Shown here in pieces: positions 25,730 to 32,474 of a DNA stretch of 32,474 bases. The translations under genes and the position numbers were made by a program. Positions within the stretch are counted from its first letter, which is position 1, and the number at the start of each line of letters is the position of its first letter. The stretch spans positions 1 through 32,474 of the forward strand of contig QNEL01000025.1 of NCBI GenBank assembly GCA_003645185.1. The letters run 5' to 3'. The stretch is from Candidatus Parabeggiatoa sp. nov. 3. GTDB lineage: Bacteria > Pseudomonadota > Gammaproteobacteria > Beggiatoales > Beggiatoaceae. Under the pieces are notes generated by a model. The model worked only from the letters and a program-made list of their open reading frames with translations. It made no database searches and was not told where the DNA came from.

Positions 25730-25979
25730 ATGCGCCTTAGTCAAAAAGAAAGACAAAATATTAAACAAACGATTCATGCTTTTGATCCAAAAGCATTAAT
25801 TTATCTATTTGGTTCACGGGTTGATGATAGCAAAAAAGGAGGCGATATTGATTTACTGGTAAAAAATACGAATCAAAATAAAGCTTTATGAATTAATTGG
25901 AGAACAAAAAATAGATTTAATCATTGCAGAAAATACATTAAAACCATTTGTACAAATTGTACTGGAAGACGCAGTATAA
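25730..25979 (+). pseudogene. MNT-type nucleotidyltransferase, frameshifted
   Basis: The first frame reads [20 protein letters not shown], then [22 protein letters not shown], with the GSR...GGDID core of minimal nucleotidyltransferases; it ends at TGA 25889-25891. From there another frame continues [31 protein letters not shown] to a stop at 25979. A small deletion between the halves fits the shortened middle. Such proteins are usually antitoxins of HEPN toxins; no HEPN gene is adjacent. Confidence 0.75.
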
Positions 25980-26388
25980 TCATTTTAAATAATCCTCATC
26001 ACTATTATTTAATACTATACTGCACGCGGGCATAATTTAAACTTTTAGCTTTAACGTTTCCCAATTGAATTACGTACAAAATCGATCATAAAAAAAAATT
26101 AAAACGCACAACCCTGAAGGGGTTGAATATGAATAGCCCCAGGTGGCAACCTGGGGTTGCCAAAAGTTAAATTTATTTCCGCGTGTTAATTGTTTGAGTC
26201 TGAAGATTAACCTATTTATTAATAATTTTGTAGTGTTCAACCGGATGTTAAACAGAAAATGAGGGAACGAACAAATCTAAAAACGGGATAGAACGCTGAT
26301 TGCACTGATTTACGCTGATTAAGATTAATGGCCTGTTCAACATCAATCTGACACTACAATTCATTTAATAATTTGCTCAAAAGCAAAT
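25980..26388. repeat. Composite repeat copy and dispersed repeat
   Basis: 26014-26163 is the second copy of the composite repeat of 15311-15458, including the hairpin AGCCCCAGGTGGCAACCTGG. A short copy of the GAACGCTGAT repeat is at about 26285-26325. No gene is seen. Confidence 0.65.
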
Positions 26389-26508
26389 TTACGAAACATT
26401 AATAATATAGTCATCGGCAAAGTTCATGCGTTCATGAATAATATCAATTTTGAAAAAAGACTTGCTTATATTTTTTGATTTGATTAGAATAGCTCCGCGT
26501 TTGTTCAT
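26389..26508 (-). CDS. Possible 39-residue small protein or gene remnant
   Basis: On the minus strand ATG at 26508 opens a frame ending TAA at 26389: MNKRGAILIKSKNISKSFFK then IDIIHERMNFADDYIINVS. AAAAAGG lies just before the ATG. Codon use looks protein-like, but the frame is also open upstream for about eight codons, so it could be the C-terminus of a lost gene. It is not recognised. Confidence 0.3.
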   Translation of the reverse strand: MNKRGAILIKSKNISKSFFKIDIIHERMNFADDYIINVS

Positions 26509-26559
26509 GAGAGCCTTTTTAGTTGAACGTACCAAAAGGTAATCATGCAAATGATATTA

Positions 26560-26653
26560 ATGATAGCTGATAACTGATCATTGATAACTGATTTTCACGC
26601 AAAAGTTTTTGCGCGCAAAAACTTTTGCGTGAAACTGATAACTGATAACTGAT
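26560..26653. repeat. TGATAAC iterations split by a 42-bp perfect palindrome
   Basis: Repeats of ATAACTGAT flank 26593-26634, a perfect palindrome of half site TTTCACGCAAAAGTTTTTGCG centred on GCGCGC. It directly precedes the tRNA gene. Confidence 0.85.
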
Positions 26654-26724
26654 TGGGGGGTCGTTTAGTGGTAGGACAACGGACTCTGACTCCGTTAGCC
26701 CAGGTTCGAATCCTGGTCCCCCAG
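26654..26724 (+). tRNA. tRNA-Gln (anticodon CUG)
   Basis: It folds as a 71-base tRNA. The acceptor TGGGGGG pairs with TCCCCCA (T1-A72, one G-T), the anticodon stem ACGGA/TCCGT carries loop CTCTGAC with anticodon CTG, and the T arm is CCAGGTTCGAATCCTGG. The discriminator is G73. The following bases are CAT, so the 3' CCA is not encoded and must be added by CCA transferase. A terminator follows. Confidence 0.9.
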
Positions 26725-26741
26725 CATTTGTTGCTATTTTT

Positions 26742-26773
26742 AACCCTCGCCCCAACAGGTAGAGGGTTTTTTT
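26742..26773 (+). terminator. Terminator after tRNA-Gln
   Basis: AACCCTC (26742-26748) pairs with GAGGGTT (26762-26768) over a 13-base loop and is followed by seven T in total. Confidence 0.7.
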
Positions 26774-26830
26774 ATGTCAATTAGTTTTATCCCACCTTCC
26801 AAACCAACTAATTCCCATTATTTCATGTTA

Positions 26831-27036
26831 GTACAGCGGATTTTTGGAATCAACGGATTAGATCAATACCAATAAACTATACTGTCCATCGTTATAATTT
26901 TCGTATTGGGTTAGTCACCACCCCCTTTTTTAAGCTATAAGACAACTTTTGAAAACTGTTGGCTTAAAAATTAAAAGTAATAGCAACCTTATGACGATGC
27001 TAAGTCTAATCCGTTTATACCGTTAATCCGCTGTAC
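26831..27036. mobile_element. 206-bp MITE reaching into a radical SAM gene
   Basis: GTACAGCGGATT...AACGGATTAGA at the left (26831-26862) and its near-complement TCTAATCCGTT...AATCCGCTGTAC at the right (27005-27036) form imperfect 32-base terminal repeats. There is no coding capacity. The right end supplies the last codons (STAD) and the stop of the radical SAM gene at 27023. No clear target duplication was found. Confidence 0.75.
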
Positions 27037-27754
27037 TCTTATAATAACGATGAATTTTATCCCCCATAGCTTGGTAAGCGGCATAAAGGGCATCTAAATT
27101 TTCGGGGTTATCGCGCATGTGACACTGGGCGCAAAGATCAAACCAAACTTTGTTTTCCTTGGCCGCAAAGGCTTCTGGCGTTAAATCGAAAAGAGGGCCC
27201 ATACTTTGTCGCGCTTCAACGTCTATGCAGCAGGGCAATATTTCAGCTTGTGCCGAAATACTCACTAGATTATAAGTATGGAAAATACAATCCCCCAGAT
27301 TAGCATAGTTAACCACTCTTCTTGAGGTGACTTGCCCAGCCCAATCGTGTTTGATTTCTAGTGTACTGCTTAAAACCGGAAACTTAGGAAACGCTTTTTG
27401 TATCGCTTCAACCCAATCCTTGGCGCGTGGAATATGGAAAGAAATCATAATCCATGCTAAGCCCGCATCAATCAGTTTTTTGAGATAATCCATTTCCAAA
27501 AGTACCGCATTAGTCGAAAACCCAAAGGCTAAGCCTCGCTCATGGCACAGTCGGGTTATGTCAATCAAATCAGGATGCAAAAGTGCTTCACCAAACAGGT
27601 GGCCAGCCACAACATCCTTCCAGAAAGGATAATCCAAGGTTTTCTCAAAGACTTCTAATGGCATATCTTCTTTAGCGCGTTGCATAGAGGGTTGTGGACA
27701 ATAATGACAACGCAAATTACAACGGCTCGTCAGTTCAATCGCGTAGATTTCCAT
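27023..27754 (-). CDS. Radical SAM protein, C-terminus rewritten by a MITE
   Basis: The product has 243 residues. C12-C16-C19 in SRCNLRCHYC bind the 4Fe-4S cluster that cleaves S-adenosylmethionine, and GHLFGEALLHPDL and FSTNAVLL fit the TIM-barrel core. Later cysteines C156, CC175-176 and C208/C211 (LCAQCH) suggest a SPASM-like extra cluster. The last residues STAD come from the MITE, so the original end may have been longer. It is the second of two radical SAM genes on this strand, 56 bases apart. SPASM proteins modify peptides, proteins or sugars; the substrate is unknown. Confidence 0.75.
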   Translation of the reverse strand: MEIYAIELTSRCNLRCHYCPQPSMQRAKEDMPLEVFEKTLDYPFWKDVVAGHLFGEALLHPDLIDITRLCHERGLAFGFSTNAVLLEMDYLKKLIDAGLAWIMISFHIPRAKDWVEAIQKAFPKFPVLSSTLEIKHDWAGQVTSRRVVNYANLGDCIFHTYNLVSISAQAEILPCCIDVEARQSMGPLFDLTPEAFAAKENKVWFDLCAQCHMRDNPENLDALYAAYQAMGDKIHRYYKSTAD

Positions 27755-27810
27755 TCAGTTATCAGTTATCAGTTATCAGTTGTAGGGGCGAACCTATGTG
27801 TTCGCCCTTT
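27755..27810. repeat. TTATCAG iterations and GTAGGGGC hairpin
   Basis: CAGTTATCAGTTATCAG repeats stand before GTAGGGGCGAACCTATGTGT and TCGCCC, whose GGGCGAAC and GTTCGCCC arms pair. Confidence 0.7.
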
Positions 27811-28806
27811 TTAACTTGTTTGAAAAACTATAGGGCCTACCTTTGTATAAGCACTGATCACACAACGTTGACAGGCATTTTCAATGCCTAACTCATCAGC
27901 TAAAACACAGCATTGACAAAACAACTTTTCTAGCTTCTCAGCATAAGGCTCATCACTTAAAGCAAAGACACAAGTACGACAAATAAAGTCTTCAGGGGCC
28001 GATTCTTCTCCAGATACCCAACGCCGAAATTGCCTGAGTTGTTCGCCTTGTTCAATTTCGGCAGCGGTGTTTTGTGCCATAAGGCCGATTTTATAGTGCC
28101 CTAAGTAATCTTGACAACATAATATCGCTTCGCCTGAAGGGACAAAATGTAACCATTGATTTTGACGGCCTGTTGCACAACCGCGTAACGTTTTATGATA
28201 AAACGGTGTTTTTGATAACATCTCAGTTGGTTTACCCGCAAAATCAGAAAGCGGGCTGATAACGAAATCGGGTACCGTAGAATCGGAAAAGGCCGTCATC
28301 ACCTGCTGAATATTGAGACTATGTTGCTTATCCAAATGCCCCACTATCAACAGTTTCACTTCCGTTTTATCATTTTGCTTTTCAACTTCGGCTAAGAGGA
28401 ATTGAATATGAGATATCACACGTTTGAGATCATGGGTTCCCCTAGTTTGATAATATTGCGTCTCATCTAATGTTGAGAGATTGATCACAAAAGTCGTGAC
28501 ACCCGCTTTCAGTAAATCCATCGTTAAAGCCGGTTTCAGGCCCGAAGCATTTGTCGTGATTAAAACCTTAAAACCTGCCTGGTTTAAACGCGCCACTCTA
28601 TCAACAAATTGTTTATCATAAGTCGGTTCATTGAACCCACTAATATGAACATTTTCAAGCGGATAGCCGCGTATTCCGTCTACGATTTTATCAAAAATCG
28701 CCATCGACATTTTTTCCAATGCTCGCTTTTCCAACGATACCGGACAAAAATAACAGCGTTGATTACAAACAGTCGTCGTTTCGATTTGAACGTATTTCAG
28801 TGTCAT
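27811..28806 (-). CDS. Radical SAM/SPASM protein with Cys-rich tail
   Basis: The product has 331 residues. C14-C18-C21 (TVCNQRCYFC) is the radical SAM cluster; VHISGFNEPTYDK and LITTNASG match the barrel. C210, CC230-231 (AILCCQDYLGHYKIG) and C276/C279 (FICRTC) form a SPASM-like domain binding auxiliary clusters. A further stretch, CQCC at 297-300 and CQRC at 312-315, follows and is not part of the usual SPASM set. The last residues run into repeat DNA. It is the first of two adjacent radical SAM genes and may be transcribed with the acyltransferase gene upstream. Confidence 0.78.
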   Translation of the reverse strand: MTLKYVQIETTTVCNQRCYFCPVSLEKRALEKMSMAIFDKIVDGIRGYPLENVHISGFNEPTYDKQFVDRVARLNQAGFKVLITTNASGLKPALTMDLLKAGVTTFVINLSTLDETQYYQTRGTHDLKRVISHIQFLLAEVEKQNDKTEVKLLIVGHLDKQHSLNIQQVMTAFSDSTVPDFVISPLSDFAGKPTEMLSKTPFYHKTLRGCATGRQNQWLHFVPSGEAILCCQDYLGHYKIGLMAQNTAAEIEQGEQLRQFRRWVSGEESAPEDFICRTCVFALSDEPYAEKLEKLFCQCCVLADELGIENACQRCVISAYTKVGPIVFQTS

Positions 28807-29146
28807 GGTAGAGATATCTTCGTAGGGTGGGATCGCTTAGCGGCAATGAACTCCAAATCAACCCAAAAACGAATCGCCCGCTTGCCCACCATGCTAACCG
28901 CAAAATCAATTTGGAACGAAAATTAACCGCAAAATCAATTTGGAACGAAAACTAACCGCAATAAGTAGGTACGCAAAAGTTGATTAACATTTTGTTGATC
29001 AGGCTGGTGGGCAGCAAAAACACGCTACCCACCATTTCACGCTAAAGTTTCGCGGAGCGAAACTTTAGCGTGAAATACAGAAAATGTTAAAAGATTTATG
29101 CGTACCTACTTATATCAAATCCTTGTCGTTATTTTGAGCATCGAGT
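28807..29146. repeat. Gap with tandem repeats and a MITE
   Basis: A GTGGG...CCCACC module is at about 28824-28890, then two CGCAAAATCAATTTGGAACG units at 28910-28955, then the MITE at 28961-29113. No gene is seen. Confidence 0.7.
28961..29113. mobile_element. 153-bp MITE carrying a compound palindrome
   Basis: ATAAGTAGGTACGCA (28961-28975) is the exact complement of 29099-29113, and pairing continues imperfectly to about 33 bases (AACATTTT/AAAATGTT). Inside are a B hairpin (29005-29032) and an A hairpin (29033-29075, arms ATTTCACGCTAAAGTTTCGC around GGA). TA at both borders could be a target duplication. Confidence 0.75.
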
Positions 29147-30046
29147 TTAAGGATTTAACCATCGCCACCCTTCCCAAATACTCGGATCCGTTTTGATCAA
29201 TGATCCCAATAACTCAAAATATTGCTGCATGATATGATCAACATCGCCTTGTGCATCTAAAGCCTTGATTTCTAAGTGATAACGATCTTGTCCTATCCAA
29301 CGCACCCAACCAGCGCCGATAACGGCCCCCTGTTTTAAAGCCATTTGTACCGTACCAATCGGGCAAGTCAACGGCCGTCCAAAAAATTCAACCGTCATAC
29401 TTCTTTTAGGCGCAAAAGTATTCGGAAAATCGTTCAAACTGACAACGATATTCCCCCTTTTCAAAGCGTGATGAATCGAACGCATATTAGACATCGCCGT
29501 ATTATCACTCACATAAATATAAGAACCCCCCTGAAAATGGGATTCGCAATCGCTATAGTATTGAATCGCCATCTTTTCAAGAAAAGGATAAATCGGTGTC
29601 GTCGTATAATCGCGCGCGATTAAATACGTTTTATAACCCATCAACCCCAGTAATACCGCAAAAAAATGAGGATAATGGTTATGATAAGTCATCAATAACA
29701 GGCCCTTCCCTTCTGCTAAAGCGGCCGGTATATCCAATTCACTGTCGATATCGACATGCCGTTTCAGCCAATCTTGATTCAGATGCCGATATAAAAACGT
29801 GTTCATATCAGTCGCGCCAACATGATTCAAGAAATCATGCCAAGTCTTTTCAGGATTGATCCCCTCATTGCCAAGACAAGCTTCAACGGTTTGAATCACC
29901 TGCTCCTTTTCATCACGACGCGGGCTAAGATAATGGGCAGATAAAGCAGCCATTGGATAGCCAAAACGTAATGGCATGGTTTGAGAAATCAGTTTCAAAC
30001 ACCACAAAAAGCGTTTATATTGTTGAGCGTAATGTGCTAAATCCAT
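29147..30046 (-). CDS. LpxL/HtrB-like acyltransferase
   Basis: The product has 299 residues. GKGLLLMTYHNHYPHFFAVLLGLMGYKTYLI, LKRGNIVVSLNDFP and FFGRPLTCPIGTVQMALKQGAVIGAGWV follow the order of blocks in the lipid A lauroyl-acyltransferase family (PF03279). In LpxL the active motif is Hx4(D/E); here it is H122-NHYP-H127 with no acidic residue, so activity or substrate may differ. A single N-terminal hydrophobic stretch (FLWCLKLISQTMPL) fits membrane attachment. It lies upstream of the two radical SAM genes on the same strand, separated by a repeat-filled gap. Confidence 0.7.
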   Translation of the reverse strand: MDLAHYAQQYKRFLWCLKLISQTMPLRFGYPMAALSAHYLSPRRDEKEQVIQTVEACLGNEGINPEKTWHDFLNHVGATDMNTFLYRHLNQDWLKRHVDIDSELDIPAALAEGKGLLLMTYHNHYPHFFAVLLGLMGYKTYLIARDYTTTPIYPFLEKMAIQYYSDCESHFQGGSYIYVSDNTAMSNMRSIHHALKRGNIVVSLNDFPNTFAPKRSMTVEFFGRPLTCPIGTVQMALKQGAVIGAGWVRWIGQDRYHLEIKALDAQGDVDHIMQQYFELLGSLIKTDPSIWEGWRWLNP

Positions 30047-30175
30047 CTTCTGTGTCTATTCCTTCCTATTCCTTTGTATATGCTGTAATTATAATTATAG
30101 CGTTTTCCGATTGAATGAAGTACAAATGCTGATCAATCATAAAAAACTTCAACCTCGCTCTTCCCATTACCGTTT

Positions 30176-30829
30176 TCAAGAAAAAGAGTCAAGAAACGCT
30201 TCAAGACTGTCATTGAATTGACTATAAAATAATAACTTTTTCCTTTTTCTAAACGCTTTGGAAATCGCCTTATAACACGCCTTATCTCCAACCGATAATT
30301 TCCCTTTTAAAACATATTTTAATGTTTCTTTAGGATTCGCAGCATGAAGGGTATCTTTTTGGGTATGAATGGTTAAAATCCAAGATTCCATTTCTTCTAT
30401 GCAAATCGCATAGAACAGTTTTTCTTGATAATTGTTTTCTAACCATCCATTGATGATATCAATCACAGATTGTCTTAATGTCTGTGCATAAGCCTTCAAT
30501 TCTTGGGCATAATTCGGATTGTTTTGTTTTTGTGGCTTTTTGATTAACGACTGACTTTCATTGATTTCTAATGTATCAACTTGAATAATAATAGATTGGT
30601 TATCAGCAATCATAAAAAACTCGTCTAACTTTGTGCGTTCAATGCAATCTTTTTTAACATATTCCCAGCCACCAAACGTATCAACGTTATAAAATTGTTT
30701 ATCGGTTTCATCCATTGATAAATCCGGCCTAATCGGAATCAGATCACTTTCATCATAGCCCAAACCTTTTAAAATATTTTCTAATACAGCTTGATCTGTT
30801 GTTCCTTCGGCAATAATACCTATTCTCAT
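30176..30829 (-). CDS. TOPRIM-like protein, probable effector of AAA pair
   Basis: The product has 217 residues. MRIGIIAEGTTDQAVLENIL gives the TOPRIM-type glutamate (E8) and EGxTD pattern shared by OLD, RloB and DUF4276-like proteins; SIIIQVDTLEIN holds the second acidic site. AICIEEMESWILTI in the second half also resembles the DUF4276/RloB end region. It lies 95 bases downstream of an AAA ATPase on the same strand, as in two-gene defence loci. It would be the nuclease or effector, held in check by the ATPase. The exact family is uncertain. Confidence 0.6.
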   Translation of the reverse strand: MRIGIIAEGTTDQAVLENILKGLGYDESDLIPIRPDLSMDETDKQFYNVDTFGGWEYVKKDCIERTKLDEFFMIADNQSIIIQVDTLEINESQSLIKKPQKQNNPNYAQELKAYAQTLRQSVIDIINGWLENNYQEKLFYAICIEEMESWILTIHTQKDTLHAANPKETLKYVLKGKLSVGDKACYKAISKAFRKRKKLLFYSQFNDSLEAFLDSFS

Positions 30830-30896
30830 TTTTTTTGCCTTTCAATCAGTCGGTTTTGACATCGTTTCAAGGTTCGTTTGAACGGCCCAAACTAAA

Positions 30897-30917
30897 CGCC
30901 TATTTTTTAAATAGGCG
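30897..30917 (-). terminator. Hairpin between the AAA and TOPRIM-like genes
   Basis: CGCCTATTT and AAATAGGCG pair over TTT. On the minus strand it follows the ATPase stop by eight bases and is trailed by TTTAGTTT. It may end part of the transcripts so that the effector is made at a lower level. Confidence 0.5.
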
Positions 30918-30924
30918 ATGTTTT

Positions 30925-32094
30925 TCAAAACTGTTTGGAAATCGCGCCCAAATAACCTCTCATCCAAAGCTCAGACAATTTGATCTTCATTGGCTTGGAT
31001 TCGGGATTGAGTTGTATGCGACGAATTTTGGTATGGCCTTCATCATTTCTATAAATTTCAAATAGCCGGATATCCTCATCATTTAAATTAAGGCCATCTA
31101 ATATTGCCGGATTATGTGTCGTTATCAGTGCCTGCTTATTGGTTTGTTTAGCCAATTTGCAAATCACTCTCGTTAATGCCGTACATAAATGGGGATTCAG
31201 GTGAGATTCAATATTATCTATCGCAAACAAAGTCGGCGTTTTATGACTAATAAACAGCGCCAGATAAAACAAAATATGCAACACCCCTTCATTCGCATTT
31301 TCGGCAGAAAAAATATTGTTTTTTTTCCGCATAAACTTATCTTTGAAATAAAGTTTAGAGAGGCTTTTCCCTTGTTTGAGATCGGAAAAGGCCATTAAAT
31401 CGTCTGTGTCTAGCACAATCTCATCCAACCAATTGACAAAATAAGCGTATTCCTGCAATTGAGTCAACTCTTGTTCAGAAAAATTGGCCAGCAAAATATC
31501 TAAGCCTTCACCATTGATACCCAAAGGCGCTTTTTTACTCTCAAAAGAAAGTCCTCGTAAAGCTTTTGTATCCAAACTGTAAATAAGATAATTTTGAATA
31601 GGATGATAAAGCGCGGATTTCTCAATACGCCTTTGCTCAGACAAGGCCCGAATTAATTCAAGCTTCTCTTCTTCTGCTGCACTAATATTAAGCGCGTGTT
31701 TCAAAATTTCTTCTTGCTCCTGTGCTTGCGCTTTTTGTTCAAAGCTATCAAACCACTTGACGACAGCCTCATCAGTCTGCTCGGTTTCAAGCACCGACTT
31801 AATCGTCATTAATTGCTTTTCACTTTGAAAAGCAAGGCTCATTTCAATCTGTTGTTTTAGCCGGAGCCCATTAAATGAGCTAAAAGTTAATTCAGGCTTA
31901 GCAACCCTCACCCCTTTAGAATAAAGGCCTTCAATATCTAAGCGTTGCTGTTTTGCCGCGCTCATTAGCGCCAAAGCTTCTAACAAATTAGACTTACCAG
32001 AACCATTTTCACCAATAAAAACATTAAGTTGTCCAAGCTCAACAGTCTCGGAGAAAATGGACTTAAAATTTTGGACTTGTAATTGTTTTAACAT
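30925..32094 (-). CDS. AAA_21-type ATPase of a probable two-gene defence locus
   Basis: The product has 389 residues. LKQLQVQNFKSIFSETVELG is the usual start, Walker A is GENGSGKS at 28-35, and the C-terminal part has PTLFAIDNIESHLNP (Walker B) and ALITTHNPAILDGLNL. In Walker B the residue after the Asp is Asn rather than the usual catalytic Glu. The middle (about 80-220) is helical, as in SMC/OLD-like ATPases. Together with the TOPRIM-like protein downstream it recalls PARIS, OLD class 4 and AbiL systems, in which the ATPase senses the invader. No phage genes are nearby. Confidence 0.75.
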   Translation of the reverse strand: MLKQLQVQNFKSIFSETVELGQLNVFIGENGSGKSNLLEALALMSAAKQQRLDIEGLYSKGVRVAKPELTFSSFNGLRLKQQIEMSLAFQSEKQLMTIKSVLETEQTDEAVVKWFDSFEQKAQAQEQEEILKHALNISAAEEEKLELIRALSEQRRIEKSALYHPIQNYLIYSLDTKALRGLSFESKKAPLGINGEGLDILLANFSEQELTQLQEYAYFVNWLDEIVLDTDDLMAFSDLKQGKSLSKLYFKDKFMRKKNNIFSAENANEGVLHILFYLALFISHKTPTLFAIDNIESHLNPHLCTALTRVICKLAKQTNKQALITTHNPAILDGLNLNDEDIRLFEIYRNDEGHTKIRRIQLNPESKPMKIKLSELWMRGYLGAISKQF

Positions 32095-32390
32095 TTTTAA
32101 AATAGTACCCTTTTACAGTCAATTAAAATTTATTTTGTTTCCTATTTTCGTTCCAAATTTATTTTGCTTTGATAAAAAATAGTTAGTTAATAATTTTGCC
32201 CAAATTATTTATTCATTGCAACCTCCAATATTTTGAAAAGTTGCGCTATTCTGTTATGTAAGAAAGAAGAATAAAAATAAGTAGTTGATTTTGTTAAATA
32301 TTTTTTAATGTTCAGTTGTTCAGTTTTAGATGTCAATATGGGTGAAATGATTGTTCAATTGTTCCATTTTAAAATATCAACGAGAGGCCA
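32095..32390. other. AT-rich gap with iterated TGTTCA units
   Basis: A short TTTTCGTTCCAAATTTATTT unit (dispersed repeat) lies near 32147. TGTTCAGTTGTTCAGTTTTA (32309), TGTTCAATTGTTCCATTTTA (32352) and a third copy at 32396, inside the next gene, are 43-44 bases apart. Promoters of the divergent genes must lie here but none is clear. Confidence 0.5.
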
Positions 32391-32474
32391 ATGAGTGTTC
32401 AACTGTTCAATTCTCATAAGATTTTAATGGAAAAAGGAAAGAAATTGGATAATAAAGAAGTTTTAATTACTTTC
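32391..32474 (+). CDS. Start of an unidentified gene, cut by the window end
   Basis: ATG at 32391 after GAGAGG opens a frame to the last base: MSVQLFNSHKILMEKGKKLD then NKEVLITF. The 28 residues are too few to recognise. The start overlaps the third TGTTCA unit. It is divergent from the AAA gene. Confidence 0.5.
   Translation, partial: MSVQLFNSHKILMEKGKKLDNKEVLITF

Noticed and set aside
26543-26755. Minus-strand frame across the tRNA (GGPGFEPGLTESESVVLPLNDPP)
   Set aside because: It is the well-known false protein made by reading a tRNA gene backwards.

Overview
The window looks like a piece of an AT-rich gammaproteobacterial chromosome, most likely from a sulfur oxidiser of the Beggiatoa/Thiomargarita/Thioploca type. 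This is inferred from three things: a Qmo/Hdr-type electron-transfer operon, ordinary gammaproteobacterial housekeeping genes (carAB, greA, rplM-rpsI, ydbH/ydbL, rnpB), and intergenic DNA crowded with palindromes, MITE-like elements and decayed toxin-antitoxin genes. No marker in the window fixes the taxon.

Layout. 1-2790: end of a qmoB-hdrC-hdrB operon. 2791-11350: an accessory island with a PIN/ribbon-helix-helix toxin-antitoxin pair, an orphan PD-(D/E)XK nuclease, two decayed PIN modules, an apparently intact GNAT-like/XRE pair, a frameshifted AAA ATPase followed by a 13-residue stub of its probable RloB-type partner, and a multi-TIR-domain gene broken by frameshifts and by a MITE. 11532-17197: envelope genes (SirB2-like membrane protein, YdbH-like protein, DUF1318/YdbL-like lipoprotein, porin). 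17327-18114 (minus): HEPN-domain pair. 18343-18810 (minus): RNase P RNA. 19088-25670: carA, carB-greA, rplM-rpsI. 25730-26724: broken nucleotidyltransferase gene and a tRNA-Gln(CUG). 27023-30046 (minus): two radical SAM proteins and an LpxL-like acyltransferase. 30176-32094 (minus): AAA ATPase and TOPRIM-like protein, a probable defence pair. 32391 to the end: start of an unidentified gene.

How it works together. Core genes are intact, while almost every gap carries one or more modular palindromes. The main modules are a GGTGGG...CCCACC hairpin (B), a TTTCACGC...GCGTGAAA hairpin (A), a GTAGGGGC hairpin, a GAACGCTGAT dispersed repeat and a CGCAAAATCAATTTGGAACG tandem unit. They are often nested: one sits inside another, or a MITE interrupts one with a visible target duplication. 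The nesting gives a relative insertion order.

The best candidates for undescribed biology are the GNAT-like/XRE pair (7344-8343), the two-radical-SAM plus acyltransferase cluster (27023-30046), the AAA/TOPRIM pair (30176-32094), the HEPN pair (17327-18114) and the compound A+B palindrome between carA and carB. All family calls come from reading motifs; no database search was run.
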